Below the pieces are notes generated by a model, which saw nothing but the letters and a program-made list of their open reading frames with translations, searched no databases and was not told the origin of the DNA. A DNA stretch of 64,000 nucleotides from Saccharicrinis sp050296935 (GTDB lineage: Bacteria; Bacteroidota; Bacteroidia; Bacteroidales; Marinilabiliaceae), in assembly GCA_050296935.1 (NCBI GenBank), contig JBNKRV010000074.1, positions 1-64,000 of the forward strand, written 5' to 3'. A program made the translations under genes and the position numbers. The number at the start of each line of letters is the position of its first letter. The first letter of the stretch is position 1. Positions 25,363 through 34,309 of the stretch are shown piece by piece.

Positions 25363-28300
25363 GTTCTTTTTATTTATAAATTCGCGATTGGCAGGTAAAG
25401 GGAAATGGATGTTTGCATCTGTTTTGATTTTAACAGGGATTCTTACCTGCTTTATATATCAGATAAAGATGGAAGAGGATATTTCTTCTTTGATACCCAT
25501 GGACGATCGGATTGCTGAAATGAGCCATACATTTACCAATTCAAAGTTTGCCGATCAGATAATATTTACAGTTTCATTAAAAGATACAAACAGAGTTGAT
25601 GAAAAAAAATTAATTCAGGTAATAGATTCGCTTGGTAATTTTTTATCACAGGATACATCTATGGTAAAAGAGATACGTTGTGTAGTCGATGAGGCTGCAA
25701 CAACAAAGGTGTATAATTACTTTTATCAAAACCTTCCTTTCTACATGACGGAGGCAGATTATGCTTATTTAGATACAATTGTTTCTGAAGAGCATTTGAA
25801 TGCTTTAATGAAAAAGAACTATAGAAGTATCATTGCTCCAACCGGGTTCGGAACCAGTAGATATATTTTAAAAGATCCCTTAAGTCTGGTACCTGGATTT
25901 TTAAAAAAGTTAGAATCTTTCCAGTTGGATAAGAATTTTGAACTTTATAAATCACACATCTTTACAAAGGATAAAAAACATGTCCTTGCCTTTTTAGATC
26001 CCGTGTTCTCATCAAAAAACACAAAGCAAAACCGTCTTTTAATTAAAAAGATAGATCAATATCTGGAACATTCTATGTCAGAAGATATTCATGTGGAGTA
26101 TTATGGAGGAACAGTAGTTGCAGTGGCTAATGCCAACCGGATTCAAAAAGATATTGTATCCACCATAAGTATTGCAGTTATCCTGTTGTTATTACTTTTT
26201 GTTTTTGTATTTAAAAATATCAAAGTATTGTTTTTCCTGTTTTTTCCAGTGGTTTTAGGTGTCGGGATTTCAATAGTACTGTTATCATTTATGTACTCCA
26301 CCATATCGGCAATCGCCTTGGGTGTCGGAGCTGTTTTAATAGGGATTTCAATAGATTTTTCATTGCATTATTTTTCGCATGTACGATACGGACATAGCGC
26401 GGAAGAGATTATAAAAGATATTTCAAATCCGGTAATAATGAGTAGTTTAACTACAGCAAGTGCCTTTTTGTGTTTAAATGTAGTAAACTCTGAAGCATTA
26501 AACCAGCTTGGTTTGTTTGCCGGTATGAGCGTATTGGCTTCTTCAATATTGGTTCTGATATTGCTTCCTATGCTATTTAGGAAAAAAGGAAAGGTGCAAC
26601 CAACCCGGAATCATACGATTATAGATAAATTTGCAGGATACGAATTCCATAAAAACAAATACTGGATTTTGGGAGTATTTGTCTTTACAGTCGTATTATC
26701 TTTTTTTGGTAGAGAAATTTCATTTGATGCCGATATAGCGAATCTGAATTATTTACCGGAAGATTTAAGTATCGCAGAACAAAATCTGAAAAGTATTAGT
26801 GCTGAAACAGCAAGTGCAGTTTATGTTATTACGGATGACTCTACACTCAATGGAGCCCTGGAAAAACTAGAAAAGAACAAAGCCGTTTTTGATGATTTGG
26901 TAAAGAAGGGAATAATTGCTTCTCTGAGTACAGTAAATACCTTGCTGATGTCAGAATCACAACAAAAAGCCAGAATTGAACAATGGAATCAGTTTTGGGA
27001 AGAGAAAGGCTTGCACTCTGTGATTAAAAAAATTGATAACGCAGGAGTCAGCAATCATTTTAAATCAGGAACTTTTAAATCATTTTTTACTACCTTAAGT
27101 AAACAATATACTACCATTAGCTATTCTGATACTGAGCCGATTCGAAAACTATTTCTGTCAAATTTAATGAGTGAGAATGAATCAAAAGTATCACTTGTTT
27201 CTATTTGTAAAGTTGATCAGTCAAAAAAGGATGACTTTTTTAATGCCCTTAAAGGAGTAGAGAATATACTGGTGTTGGACAAGCAATTCTTCACCAATCA
27301 GTTTTTTGAGATTTTAAAGGATGATTTCAATAAGCTCATCAATTACTCCATGATAGTTGTTTTTTTAATTGTACTGCTTTTTTGGGGGCGATTTGAGCTG
27401 GCCTTAATAACCTTTATTCCTATTGTATTAAGTTGGCAATGGACCATTGGCTTAATGGGATTGTTCGGGGTTGAGTTTAATATCTTTAACATCATCATAT
27501 GTACCTTTATTTTTGGTTTGGGTATTGACTACTCCATTTTTGTTATGCAAGGTTTAATCAATAATTATAAGTACGGAGGTGGTAATATATTGCCCTATAA
27601 GGTATCCATCATTTTAAGTGTATCAACTACATTAATTGGTGTTGGGGTATTAATATTTGCCAGGCATCCTGCATTAAAGTCCATTGCTCTGGTAACTATT
27701 TTCGGAATATTGTCGGTTGTAATCATCACATTTACAATTCTGCCTTTTTTATTCAGTTTTCTGACACAAACTAAGGGGAAGAAAAGACAATTTCCCATCA
27801 TCCTGCTTGATATAATTGTATCCATTACTTCTTTTATGGTTTTTTTAGCCGGTGTTATTTTTTTATCGGCTTTGGTAATTATTTTTAAGTACACTCCTTT
27901 CTTTTCAGATGCTAAAAAGAAAATCATCCATTATTTACTATACTTGATATGTAAGTTAGTGGTGGGTATTAATTTCTTATTCAGGAAGGAATATATCGAT
28001 AAGTACAAGATGAATCTGGATAAGCCGGTGGTATTGGTTTGTAATCATCAATCTCATTTGGATATTGCACTGATATTACTGTTGAGTCCTAAAATATTTG
28101 TGCTCACAAATGAATGGGTATGGAAGAATCCTTTTTATGGTTTAATTATACGATACATTGACTTTTATCCCATTTACACAGGAATCGAAAAAGGTTTTGA
28201 AAAGATTAAGGCAAAGGTAGAAAAAGGTTATTCGGTTCTTGTTTTTCCAGAAGGAACCCGGACAAAAGATGGTAAAATATTTCGTTTTCATCAAGGTGCA

Positions 28301-29191
28301 TTCAGTCTGGCCGATTATTTAGGATTGGACATTCTACCCATTCTATTGCATGGAGCATATAATTGCATGCCTAAAACAGAGTTTTTTCTGAGAGCAGGTC
28401 ATATCACACTTAAGTTTTTTGATAGAATCAAAGTGGAACCTGCTGACGTGGATAATGGAATTACTTACCTGCCGCAGGCAAAAAAACTGACAGCCTTTTA
28501 TCGAGCGCAATATGCTTTGTTGAGAAAGGAAAAAGAGACCGTAGATTTCTTTGCCCGTAGATTAATTAATCAATATGTGTATAAAGGACCCGTTTTAGAA
28601 TGGTACCTGAGAGTTAAAATAGCTTTAGAAAAAAACTACCGCTTTTACGATGAGTTACTACCCGAAAAAGGAAAGATAATTGATGTGGGTTGTGGATATG
28701 GATTTCTATCGAATATGCTTTGCTTTACCTCCGATCAAAGAGAGATTGTTGGTTGGGATTATGACAATGAAAAGATTGCGGTTGCAGGGGCAATAGCCAA
28801 TGGTTCAGGTAAAGTGTCTTTTATAGAGAAAGATATTGTAAAAGAGAGTTTTGAACCTGCTGATGTTTATGTTTTCAATGATGTACTCCATTATTTCTCG
28901 CCCGAACGTCAGTTATCTGTGTTAAGCAAAGCTTATCAGCAATTAAATGAAGGTGGTTCAATAGTGATTAGAGACGCAGATACCGAGCTCAAAGAGCGTA
29001 CGAAATATACGTATTTAACTGAGTTTTTTTCCATCAGATTATTAGGCTTTAATAAAATGGACTACGAACTTTCATTCTTTTCATCAAGTAATATTAAAAA
29101 GTTTGCCAGAGATAACAATATGAATTTTGAAATGGTTGATAATTCAAAATACACTTCAAATTTAACATATATATTAAGAAAGGCTCAATAA
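25355..29191 (+). CDS. Triple fusion: MMPL/RND exporter, PlsC acyltransferase and methyltransferase
   Basis: The 1278-residue protein joins three parts. Residues 1-860 are an MMPL-type exporter: two sets of membrane helices with a large periplasmic domain each, and motifs GISIDFSLHYFSH near 335 and GLGIDYSIFVMQG near 725. Residues about 885-1075 are a PlsC-like acyltransferase with NHQSHLD near 896 (H-x4-D) and FPEGTRTKDGK near 964. Residues about 1085-1278 are a class I methyltransferase with IIDVGCGYGFLSN near 1108. The methyltransferase has no obvious ligand sequence beyond this. The exporter would flip or extract the polyene lipid made at the inner membrane. The gene starts inside the previous one (8 nt). 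Confidence 0.87.
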   Translation: MHKFFLFINSRLAGKGKWMFASVLILTGILTCFIYQIKMEEDISSLIPMDDRIAEMSHTFTNSKFADQIIFTVSLKDTNRVDEKKLIQVIDSLGNFLSQDTSMVKEIRCVVDEAATTKVYNYFYQNLPFYMTEADYAYLDTIVSEEHLNALMKKNYRSIIAPTGFGTSRYILKDPLSLVPGFLKKLESFQLDKNFELYKSHIFTKDKKHVLAFLDPVFSSKNTKQNRLLIKKIDQYLEHSMSEDIHVEYYGGTVVAVANANRIQKDIVSTISIAVILLLLLFVFVFKNIKVLFFLFFPVVLGVGISIVLLSFMYSTISAIALGVGAVLIGISIDFSLHYFSHVRYGHSAEEIIKDISNPVIMSSLTTASAFLCLNVVNSEALNQLGLFAGMSVLASSILVLILLPMLFRKKGKVQPTRNHTIIDKFAGYEFHKNKYWILGVFVFTVVLSFFGREISFDADIANLNYLPEDLSIAEQNLKSISAETASAVYVITDDSTLNGALEKLEKNKAVFDDLVKKGIIASLSTVNTLLMSESQQKARIEQWNQFWEEKGLHSVIKKIDNAGVSNHFKSGTFKSFFTTLSKQYTTISYSDTEPIRKLFLSNLMSENESKVSLVSICKVDQSKKDDFFNALKGVENILVLDKQFFTNQFFEILKDDFNKLINYSMIVVFLIVLLFWGRFELALITFIPIVLSWQWTIGLMGLFGVEFNIFNIIICTFIFGLGIDYSIFVMQGLINNYKYGGGNILPYKVSIILSVSTTLIGVGVLIFARHPALKSIALVTIFGILSVVIITFTILPFLFSFLTQTKGKKRQFPIILLDIIVSITSFMVFLAGVIFLSALVIIFKYTPFFSDAKKKIIHYLLYLICKLVVGINFLFRKEYIDKYKMNLDKPVVLVCNHQSHLDIALILLLSPKIFVLTNEWVWKNPFYGLIIRYIDFYPIYTGIEKGFEKIKAKVEKGYSVLVFPEGTRTKDGKIFRFHQGAFSLADYLGLDILPILLHGAYNCMPKTEFFLRAGHITLKFFDRIKVEPADVDNGITYLPQAKKLTAFYRAQYALLRKEKETVDFFARRLINQYVYKGPVLEWYLRVKIALEKNYRFYDELLPEKGKIIDVGCGYGFLSNMLCFTSDQREIVGWDYDNEKIAVAGAIANGSGKVSFIEKDIVKESFEPADVYVFNDVLHYFSPERQLSVLSKAYQQLNEGGSIVIRDADTELKERTKYTYLTEFFSIRLLGFNKMDYELSFFSSSNIKKFARDNNMNFEMVDNSKYTSNLTYILRKAQ

Positions 29192-29193
29192 GG

Positions 29194-30678
29194 ATGACTA
29201 CATATGATATTGTTGTAATTGGAAGTGGACTAGCAGGTTTACAATGTGCGTACCTTTTGAGTAAAGAGGGGTATCATGTTTGTGTGGTTGATAAAAACGA
29301 CCGCATTGGAGGTATGATGCAATCATTTGTCCGTGACGGTGTGGTTTTTAATACTGGCCTCAATTATACAGAAAGTCTTGGGCAAGAAGAAGTTTTATAT
29401 CAATACTTTAAGCTTTTTGGATTAATAGGAAATATTACTCTTAAACAGTTAGATAAAGATAGGTCAGATGTTATTACTCTTGGAGAGAAAGAATATAGTA
29501 TTCCGCAAGGCCATGAAAATTACCAGGAAAAATTAAAATCGTATTTCCCTGAAGAGGCTGACGGAATTGAGAAATATATCAAGCAACTTGCAAAGGTTTG
29601 TCATTCATTTCCATTATATAAGTTAGAAGATAAATATACAGGCTTTGCCATGGAGAGTCCATATATGTCTGTTTCTGCTTTTGATTTTATCAATGATATC
29701 ATTCAGGATTCCGATTTGCGGGGTTTGCTGGCCGGAACCAATATTCTTTATGCCGGAAAAAAAGATCAGACTCCGTTATATACGCATGCACTCATTAATT
29801 ATTCATTTATAAAAAGCTCTTGGCGGGTAATGGAGGGAGGTAGTGGTATTGCCAATGTGTTGGCAAAAGGAGTGCGTCAAAATGGAGGTACGGTTATCAG
29901 AAATGCAGAAGTTGCCGGTATTACAGTAAATAACGGGCAGGTAAACCATTTGGTACTTAAAAATGGTGAGTGTATTCACGGAAATAATTTTGTATCAAGC
30001 TTACATCCCAAAACCTTAATACCACTGGTTGAGGAGGGTGGATTAAAAAAAGTGTTTAAAAACAGGATTTTATCACTCGAAGATTCAATCGGCATGTTTT
30101 CGATATATGTGGTGCTTGAAAAGAATACTGTAAAATATCAGAATTATAACCATCATTATTTTAAAACCAATAATGTATGGACTACCAGTGGAAGTAACTG
30201 GCCTGATAATTTTTTGCTTTATACCCAGTTCAATAAAAAAACAGGTGAATATGCTGATGGATTAACCATTATATCTTATATGAATTTTAAAGAGGTTGAA
30301 AAATGGAGTAATTCAAGCGTTGAAGACAGAGGAGAGGATTACATAAGATTTAAGGAAGAGAAGGCTCGGAAATTATTGGCTCTGGCAGAAAATAAAATAC
30401 CCGGATTAAGAAAGTATATCAAATCCTATTATACTTCCACGCCATTAACATATCGCGATTACACAGGTTCGGCCAATGGATCGGCCTACGGATTAATTAA
30501 AGATTATAGAAATCCAACCTATTCTATATTGCATCCCAAAACAAGATTGAAGAACTTATTTTTTACAGGTCAGAATTTAAATATGCATGGCATTTTAGGT
30601 GTTTCAATAAGCTCGGTTTTAACTTGTTCGAGTTTTTTAGGTGAAGAATATTTATACAATAAATTAATTAGTGTTTGA
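29194..30678 (+). CDS. FAD-dependent oxidoreductase, phytoene desaturase/retinol saturase-like (copy 1)
   Basis: The 494-residue flavoprotein begins with the dinucleotide fold VIGSGLAGLQCAYLLSKEG and VVDKNDRIGGMMQSF, and ends with FFTGQNLNMHGILGVSISS, the C-terminal FAD loop of the CrtI group. Such enzymes desaturate, saturate or isomerise conjugated chains. It could alter the polyene. It starts 2 bp after the exporter gene and is followed after 3 bp by a paralogue of the same length and similar ends, so a tandem duplication is likely. Confidence 0.85.
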   Translation: MTTYDIVVIGSGLAGLQCAYLLSKEGYHVCVVDKNDRIGGMMQSFVRDGVVFNTGLNYTESLGQEEVLYQYFKLFGLIGNITLKQLDKDRSDVITLGEKEYSIPQGHENYQEKLKSYFPEEADGIEKYIKQLAKVCHSFPLYKLEDKYTGFAMESPYMSVSAFDFINDIIQDSDLRGLLAGTNILYAGKKDQTPLYTHALINYSFIKSSWRVMEGGSGIANVLAKGVRQNGGTVIRNAEVAGITVNNGQVNHLVLKNGECIHGNNFVSSLHPKTLIPLVEEGGLKKVFKNRILSLEDSIGMFSIYVVLEKNTVKYQNYNHHYFKTNNVWTTSGSNWPDNFLLYTQFNKKTGEYADGLTIISYMNFKEVEKWSNSSVEDRGEDYIRFKEEKARKLLALAENKIPGLRKYIKSYYTSTPLTYRDYTGSANGSAYGLIKDYRNPTYSILHPKTRLKNLFFTGQNLNMHGILGVSISSVLTCSSFLGEEYLYNKLISV

Positions 30679-30681
30679 GGT

Positions 30682-32196
30682 ATGGAATACAATAATACTT
30701 TTGATATTGCAATTATTGGTAGCGGACTGGGCGGACTGGCGTGTGGCAGCATTTTAAGTCAGAAAGGTTATAAAGTGGGTATTCTGGAACAACATTATCA
30801 AATAGGGGGATGTCTTCAGGACTTTAAAAGAAAGGGCGTGTTGTTTGATACAGGTATGCACTATATTGGAAGTTACGACGATGGACAAATCCTTAATACC
30901 CTTTTTAGGTTTTTTGGTATTTATGATAAGATAAAAGCCTCAAGGCTAGATGAACAGGGGTTTGATGTAATCAATATTGCCGGAGAGGAATTTAATATTC
31001 CTCAGGGAACAGAAAACTTTAAAAAGGCTTTGAACTCAAAATTTCCGGAAGAAAGAGAAGCCATCCGTAAATATTTCGAAAAGCTTCAGAAAATATATGA
31101 TTCTGTAGATGTTATCAACTTAAGAGATATTCAGACAGCAGATTTATTACAAAAAATCGGATTGGATGAAAATGTATATGATTTTGTTTCATCCTTAACT
31201 GATAATGTTGATTTACAAAACGTACTATGTGGTTTAAACCCATTGTATGCCGGAAAAAAGGAATCTGCATCTTTATTCATTCATTCGATAATTACACTCT
31301 TTTATCTGCAAAGTGCATATAAGCTGGATAATGGAGGAGGAGAAATTGCCCGGGCCTTCCGGAAGATCATTGAAAGCAACGGAGGTATAGTCAGGACAAA
31401 AGCAAAGGTTCGTTCTCTGATTTGTGAGGATGGAAATGTGAAAACCTTAGTGCTTGATTCAGGAGAAGAAATCAAAGCCAGTCAGTTTATTTCCAACATT
31501 GATCCGTTAACTACCATGGATATGCTGGAGGGTGCAAATATCAGAAAGGTTTTTATACGCAGGTTAAAAGAGCAGGAACAAACTATATCTTGCTTTTCGG
31601 TTTATATAAAACTGAAAGAAAAGACTTTTAAATATTTAAATGCAAATTATTATTACTACAACGAAAATAATGTTTGGGTTATAGACGACTATTCTGTGGA
31701 TAACTGGCCTCAGGGGTATATGATTTTTTCAAATGAGAGTCATCTGAACAGAGGTTTTTCCGAAAGTATTATAATTATTTCACCAATGGATTTTGCCGAA
31801 ATGGAGCCCTGGGAAAATACAACTATTGAAAACCGGGGAGCCTCATATCTGAAAATGAAAGAGGAAAAAACGGAACTCCTGATTGATCTGGTGGAAAAAA
31901 CATTTCCTGAAATAAGATCCTGTATACAGGATACGTACTCCTCATCGCCCCTGACCTACAGAGATTATACAGGAGTCAGGCGCGGTGCCATGTACGGGGT
32001 TTTAACAGATAGCAGAAATCCGTACGATTCTCAGGTGATGCCTAAAACAAGGGTTAAGAACCTCTTTTTAACAGGACAAAATGTGAATATGCATGGTGTT
32101 TTAGGAGTATCAGTAGGTGCTCTGTTAACTTGTGGCGAAATCCTTGGGATCAATAATATTATGGCTGATGTGCGTAAACACACCATTAATAAATAG
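30682..32196 (+). CDS. FAD-dependent oxidoreductase, phytoene desaturase/retinol saturase-like (copy 2)
   Basis: The 504-residue paralogue of the previous gene has IIGSGLGGLACGSILSQKG at its N terminus and FLTGQNVNMHGVLGVSVGA at the C terminus; SPLTYRDYTGVRRGAMYG is shared with copy 1 in slightly different form. Both lack a signal peptide. Two different CrtI-like enzymes suggest two steps on the chain, or a heterodimer. The coding part stops 62 bp before the next gene, and that gap holds a family B repeat relic. Confidence 0.85.
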   Translation: MEYNNTFDIAIIGSGLGGLACGSILSQKGYKVGILEQHYQIGGCLQDFKRKGVLFDTGMHYIGSYDDGQILNTLFRFFGIYDKIKASRLDEQGFDVINIAGEEFNIPQGTENFKKALNSKFPEEREAIRKYFEKLQKIYDSVDVINLRDIQTADLLQKIGLDENVYDFVSSLTDNVDLQNVLCGLNPLYAGKKESASLFIHSIITLFYLQSAYKLDNGGGEIARAFRKIIESNGGIVRTKAKVRSLICEDGNVKTLVLDSGEEIKASQFISNIDPLTTMDMLEGANIRKVFIRRLKEQEQTISCFSVYIKLKEKTFKYLNANYYYYNENNVWVIDDYSVDNWPQGYMIFSNESHLNRGFSESIIIISPMDFAEMEPWENTTIENRGASYLKMKEEKTELLIDLVEKTFPEIRSCIQDTYSSSPLTYRDYTGVRRGAMYGVLTDSRNPYDSQVMPKTRVKNLFLTGQNVNMHGVLGVSVGALLTCGEILGINNIMADVRKHTINK

Positions 32197-32242
32197 AGTC
32201 TGTCCATAAAGTCGGGTGTCAGGACTTTGTTGACGAACACTA
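32197..32242 (+). repeat. Short form of family B repeat inside the pigment operon
   Basis: The stretch beginning AGTCTGTCCATAAAGTCGGG and ending TGACGAACACTA matches the short form at 1571-1616. Its ends pair as an imperfect stem (GTCCATAAAGTC against GACTTTGTTGAC). It begins right after the stop of the second flavoprotein gene and fills most of the 61-bp gap to the C45-type hydrolase gene. In mRNA it could fold as a hairpin and affect stability or attenuation. Confidence 0.65.
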
Positions 32243-32257
32243 AATAGAAATTATAAA

Positions 32258-33934
32258 ATGAAGAAAATTAAATATATACTGTTAGTCCTTCTGGTTATTA
32301 TATTAGGATTTTTTGTCTGGTTTCAATCAATGATTTTGGTTCATCCGGATGTAGATGATGAATCCGTTTTATCTATAGAGGTTCAGCGGCTTTCCGATAG
32401 CTTATCTGTTTGCGGAGATAGTTGGCTGCACAAAAATAACGGAGGTATTTATGAATTGATGGTATGCGGTAAGCCATTTGAATCAGGTGTGAAGAATGGT
32501 AAGCTGACCAAGGATCTTGCAGCAAAGCAGGAGCAATATTTTGTAGACTTCATTAAAACATTAATACCATCGGAAACCACCTTAAACTATCTTAAATATT
32601 TTATTACTTTTTTCAATAAGGATCTGGATAAGTATATCCGCAAAGAATATTTACAAGAGATATATGGTATATCCTTATATGCTTCAGATGAGTTTGATTT
32701 TATAGGAGATAAGTACCATCGTATTTTAAATTATCACGCGGCACACGACATCGGGCACACCATTCAGAACATGAATCTGGTAGCTTGTACAGCCTTTAGT
32801 GTTCAGGATGAACTTACTTATGACAGTACTATTTTTGTTGGAAGAAATCTTGATTTTTCTGCAGGTGATGATTTTGCCCGTAATAAACTGGTTGTTTTTT
32901 GTAAACCGGATAAGGGTTATAAGTTTGCCTACATATCCTGGGCTGGTATGATGGGAGTTTTGTCGGGTATGAATGAGCATGGTTTAACCATAAGTTTGAA
33001 TTCAGCCAAATCTGGCATTCCAATGGCAGCAAAATCACCCGTTTGTATTGTATCACGTGATGTATTACAACATGCTAAAAATATTGATGAAGCCTACCGG
33101 ATAATCAGTGGATATGAGACTTTCGTTTCTGAATCATTTTTAATTAGTTCTGCAGAAGACAGAAAAGTGGTAGTTGTTGAAAAATCTCAGGATAAAACAG
33201 CTATATACGAATCCGGAAAATCAAAGTTGGTATTAACCAATCATTTTCAAAGTAAAGAGTTAAAGGATACACCACTAAATATTGAATCCATTGAAGAAGG
33301 ATGTTCATTGTATCGTTTAAAGAGAACACATGAATTAATTAATCAGGATTCTGCTTACAACCATGAAAAGGTGATTTCAGTATTAAGGGATAAAAATGGA
33401 TTAACTGACGAATCGATTGGCTTAGGTAATGAATCGGCAGTAAATCAATTGATTTGTCATCATTCTGTAGTATTTAATCCAGAAAAACGATTAATGTGGG
33501 TATCCATGTATCCTTATCAGGAAAATAACTTTATTGCCTACGATCTGAATAAAATATTTAAGGATGATTTTGATATTAATTCCTATGATATTAACGTTGA
33601 TAGCTTGGAAGTAGGAGCTTCTGACTTTTATAATAAAGGGGGAGTAACTAATGTTTGGGCATATAGAACTCAGATTGATTCTCTTGTGAATATTGTGATT
33701 CCTGATAAATCCAAAGTTAAGAATGAAGGTTACTTTAAGGAACTAATCAATAAAAATCCTAATTATTACTATGGATATTATGTGGTTGGAATGTACTATC
33801 AATCAAGAGGTGACTACCAACATGCGGGAGAGTATTTTGATAAAGCACTAACCTTAGAGTTTCCAAGAACCGTTGATAAAGCTCAGGTTGAACAAAGAAT
33901 ACAGGAATTTAATGAAAGTACAAACAGGAGATAG
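32258..33934 (+). CDS. C45-type Ntn hydrolase, membrane-anchored
   Basis: The 558-residue protein has one N-terminal membrane segment (KYILLVLLVIILGFFVWFQSM) and then a domain of the linear amide C-N hydrolase/C45 group (acyl-CoA:6-aminopenicillanic acid acyltransferase-like). The candidate nucleophile is Cys177 in LVACTAFSVQD, reached by autocleavage in family members. IFVGRNLDFSAGDD and AGMMGVLSGMNEHGLTISLN follow as in the family. The C-terminal YYGYYVVGMYYQSRGDYQHAGEYFDKA looks like one TPR motif. It may hydrolyse or form an acyl amide at the periplasmic face. Many pigment loci of this class have such a gene, but its reaction is not established. Confidence 0.78.
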   Translation: MKKIKYILLVLLVIILGFFVWFQSMILVHPDVDDESVLSIEVQRLSDSLSVCGDSWLHKNNGGIYELMVCGKPFESGVKNGKLTKDLAAKQEQYFVDFIKTLIPSETTLNYLKYFITFFNKDLDKYIRKEYLQEIYGISLYASDEFDFIGDKYHRILNYHAAHDIGHTIQNMNLVACTAFSVQDELTYDSTIFVGRNLDFSAGDDFARNKLVVFCKPDKGYKFAYISWAGMMGVLSGMNEHGLTISLNSAKSGIPMAAKSPVCIVSRDVLQHAKNIDEAYRIISGYETFVSESFLISSAEDRKVVVVEKSQDKTAIYESGKSKLVLTNHFQSKELKDTPLNIESIEEGCSLYRLKRTHELINQDSAYNHEKVISVLRDKNGLTDESIGLGNESAVNQLICHHSVVFNPEKRLMWVSMYPYQENNFIAYDLNKIFKDDFDINSYDINVDSLEVGASDFYNKGGVTNVWAYRTQIDSLVNIVIPDKSKVKNEGYFKELINKNPNYYYGYYVVGMYYQSRGDYQHAGEYFDKALTLEFPRTVDKAQVEQRIQEFNESTNRR

Positions 33935-33964
33935 TAAAACCCTTCTGCTTAAAATCAGGCTTCA

Positions 33965-34309
33965 ATGGGTAAGTATATTTTTAAACCACTCAGTCGGTTT
34001 AACAAGATATTAGATCTGAGGGAGCAAAATACCGTGTTTTTTATCCATTATTTAACCGACGCTAAACAAAGTCAGAAAGGCTGTCTATATGCTCAGATGG
34101 ATCTTTCAAATACAGAGACTATGGGTCAATTTATTGATTATACTTTATCGAACCATCTTTGCGTATCCAACGATGATGTAAAAGTCGGTGTTACTATGGA
34201 TTTTTTCGATAATGGTTTAAAAAATAAGCGGAGAGTACAAGCTATTGAAAGGGGTGATAATAAAGAACTTTTGTATCAAAAAACAAACAGATGTATATAC
34301 CTGAAATAG
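33965..34309 (+). CDS. Small protein of unknown function in the pigment locus
   Basis: The 114-residue product has no signal peptide and no motif I recognise. It alternates short strands and helices (NTVFFIHYLTDAKQSQ, GCLYAQMDLSNTETMG, DDVKVGVTMDFFDNG). The start is the ATG at 33965, 30 bp after the C45 gene, and its last 19 nt overlap the ligase gene in another frame. The tight overlap argues that it is a real gene of the same operon. No function is proposed. Confidence 0.6.
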   Translation: MGKYIFKPLSRFNKILDLREQNTVFFIHYLTDAKQSQKGCLYAQMDLSNTETMGQFIDYTLSNHLCVSNDDVKVGVTMDFFDNGLKNKRRVQAIERGDNKELLYQKTNRCIYLK

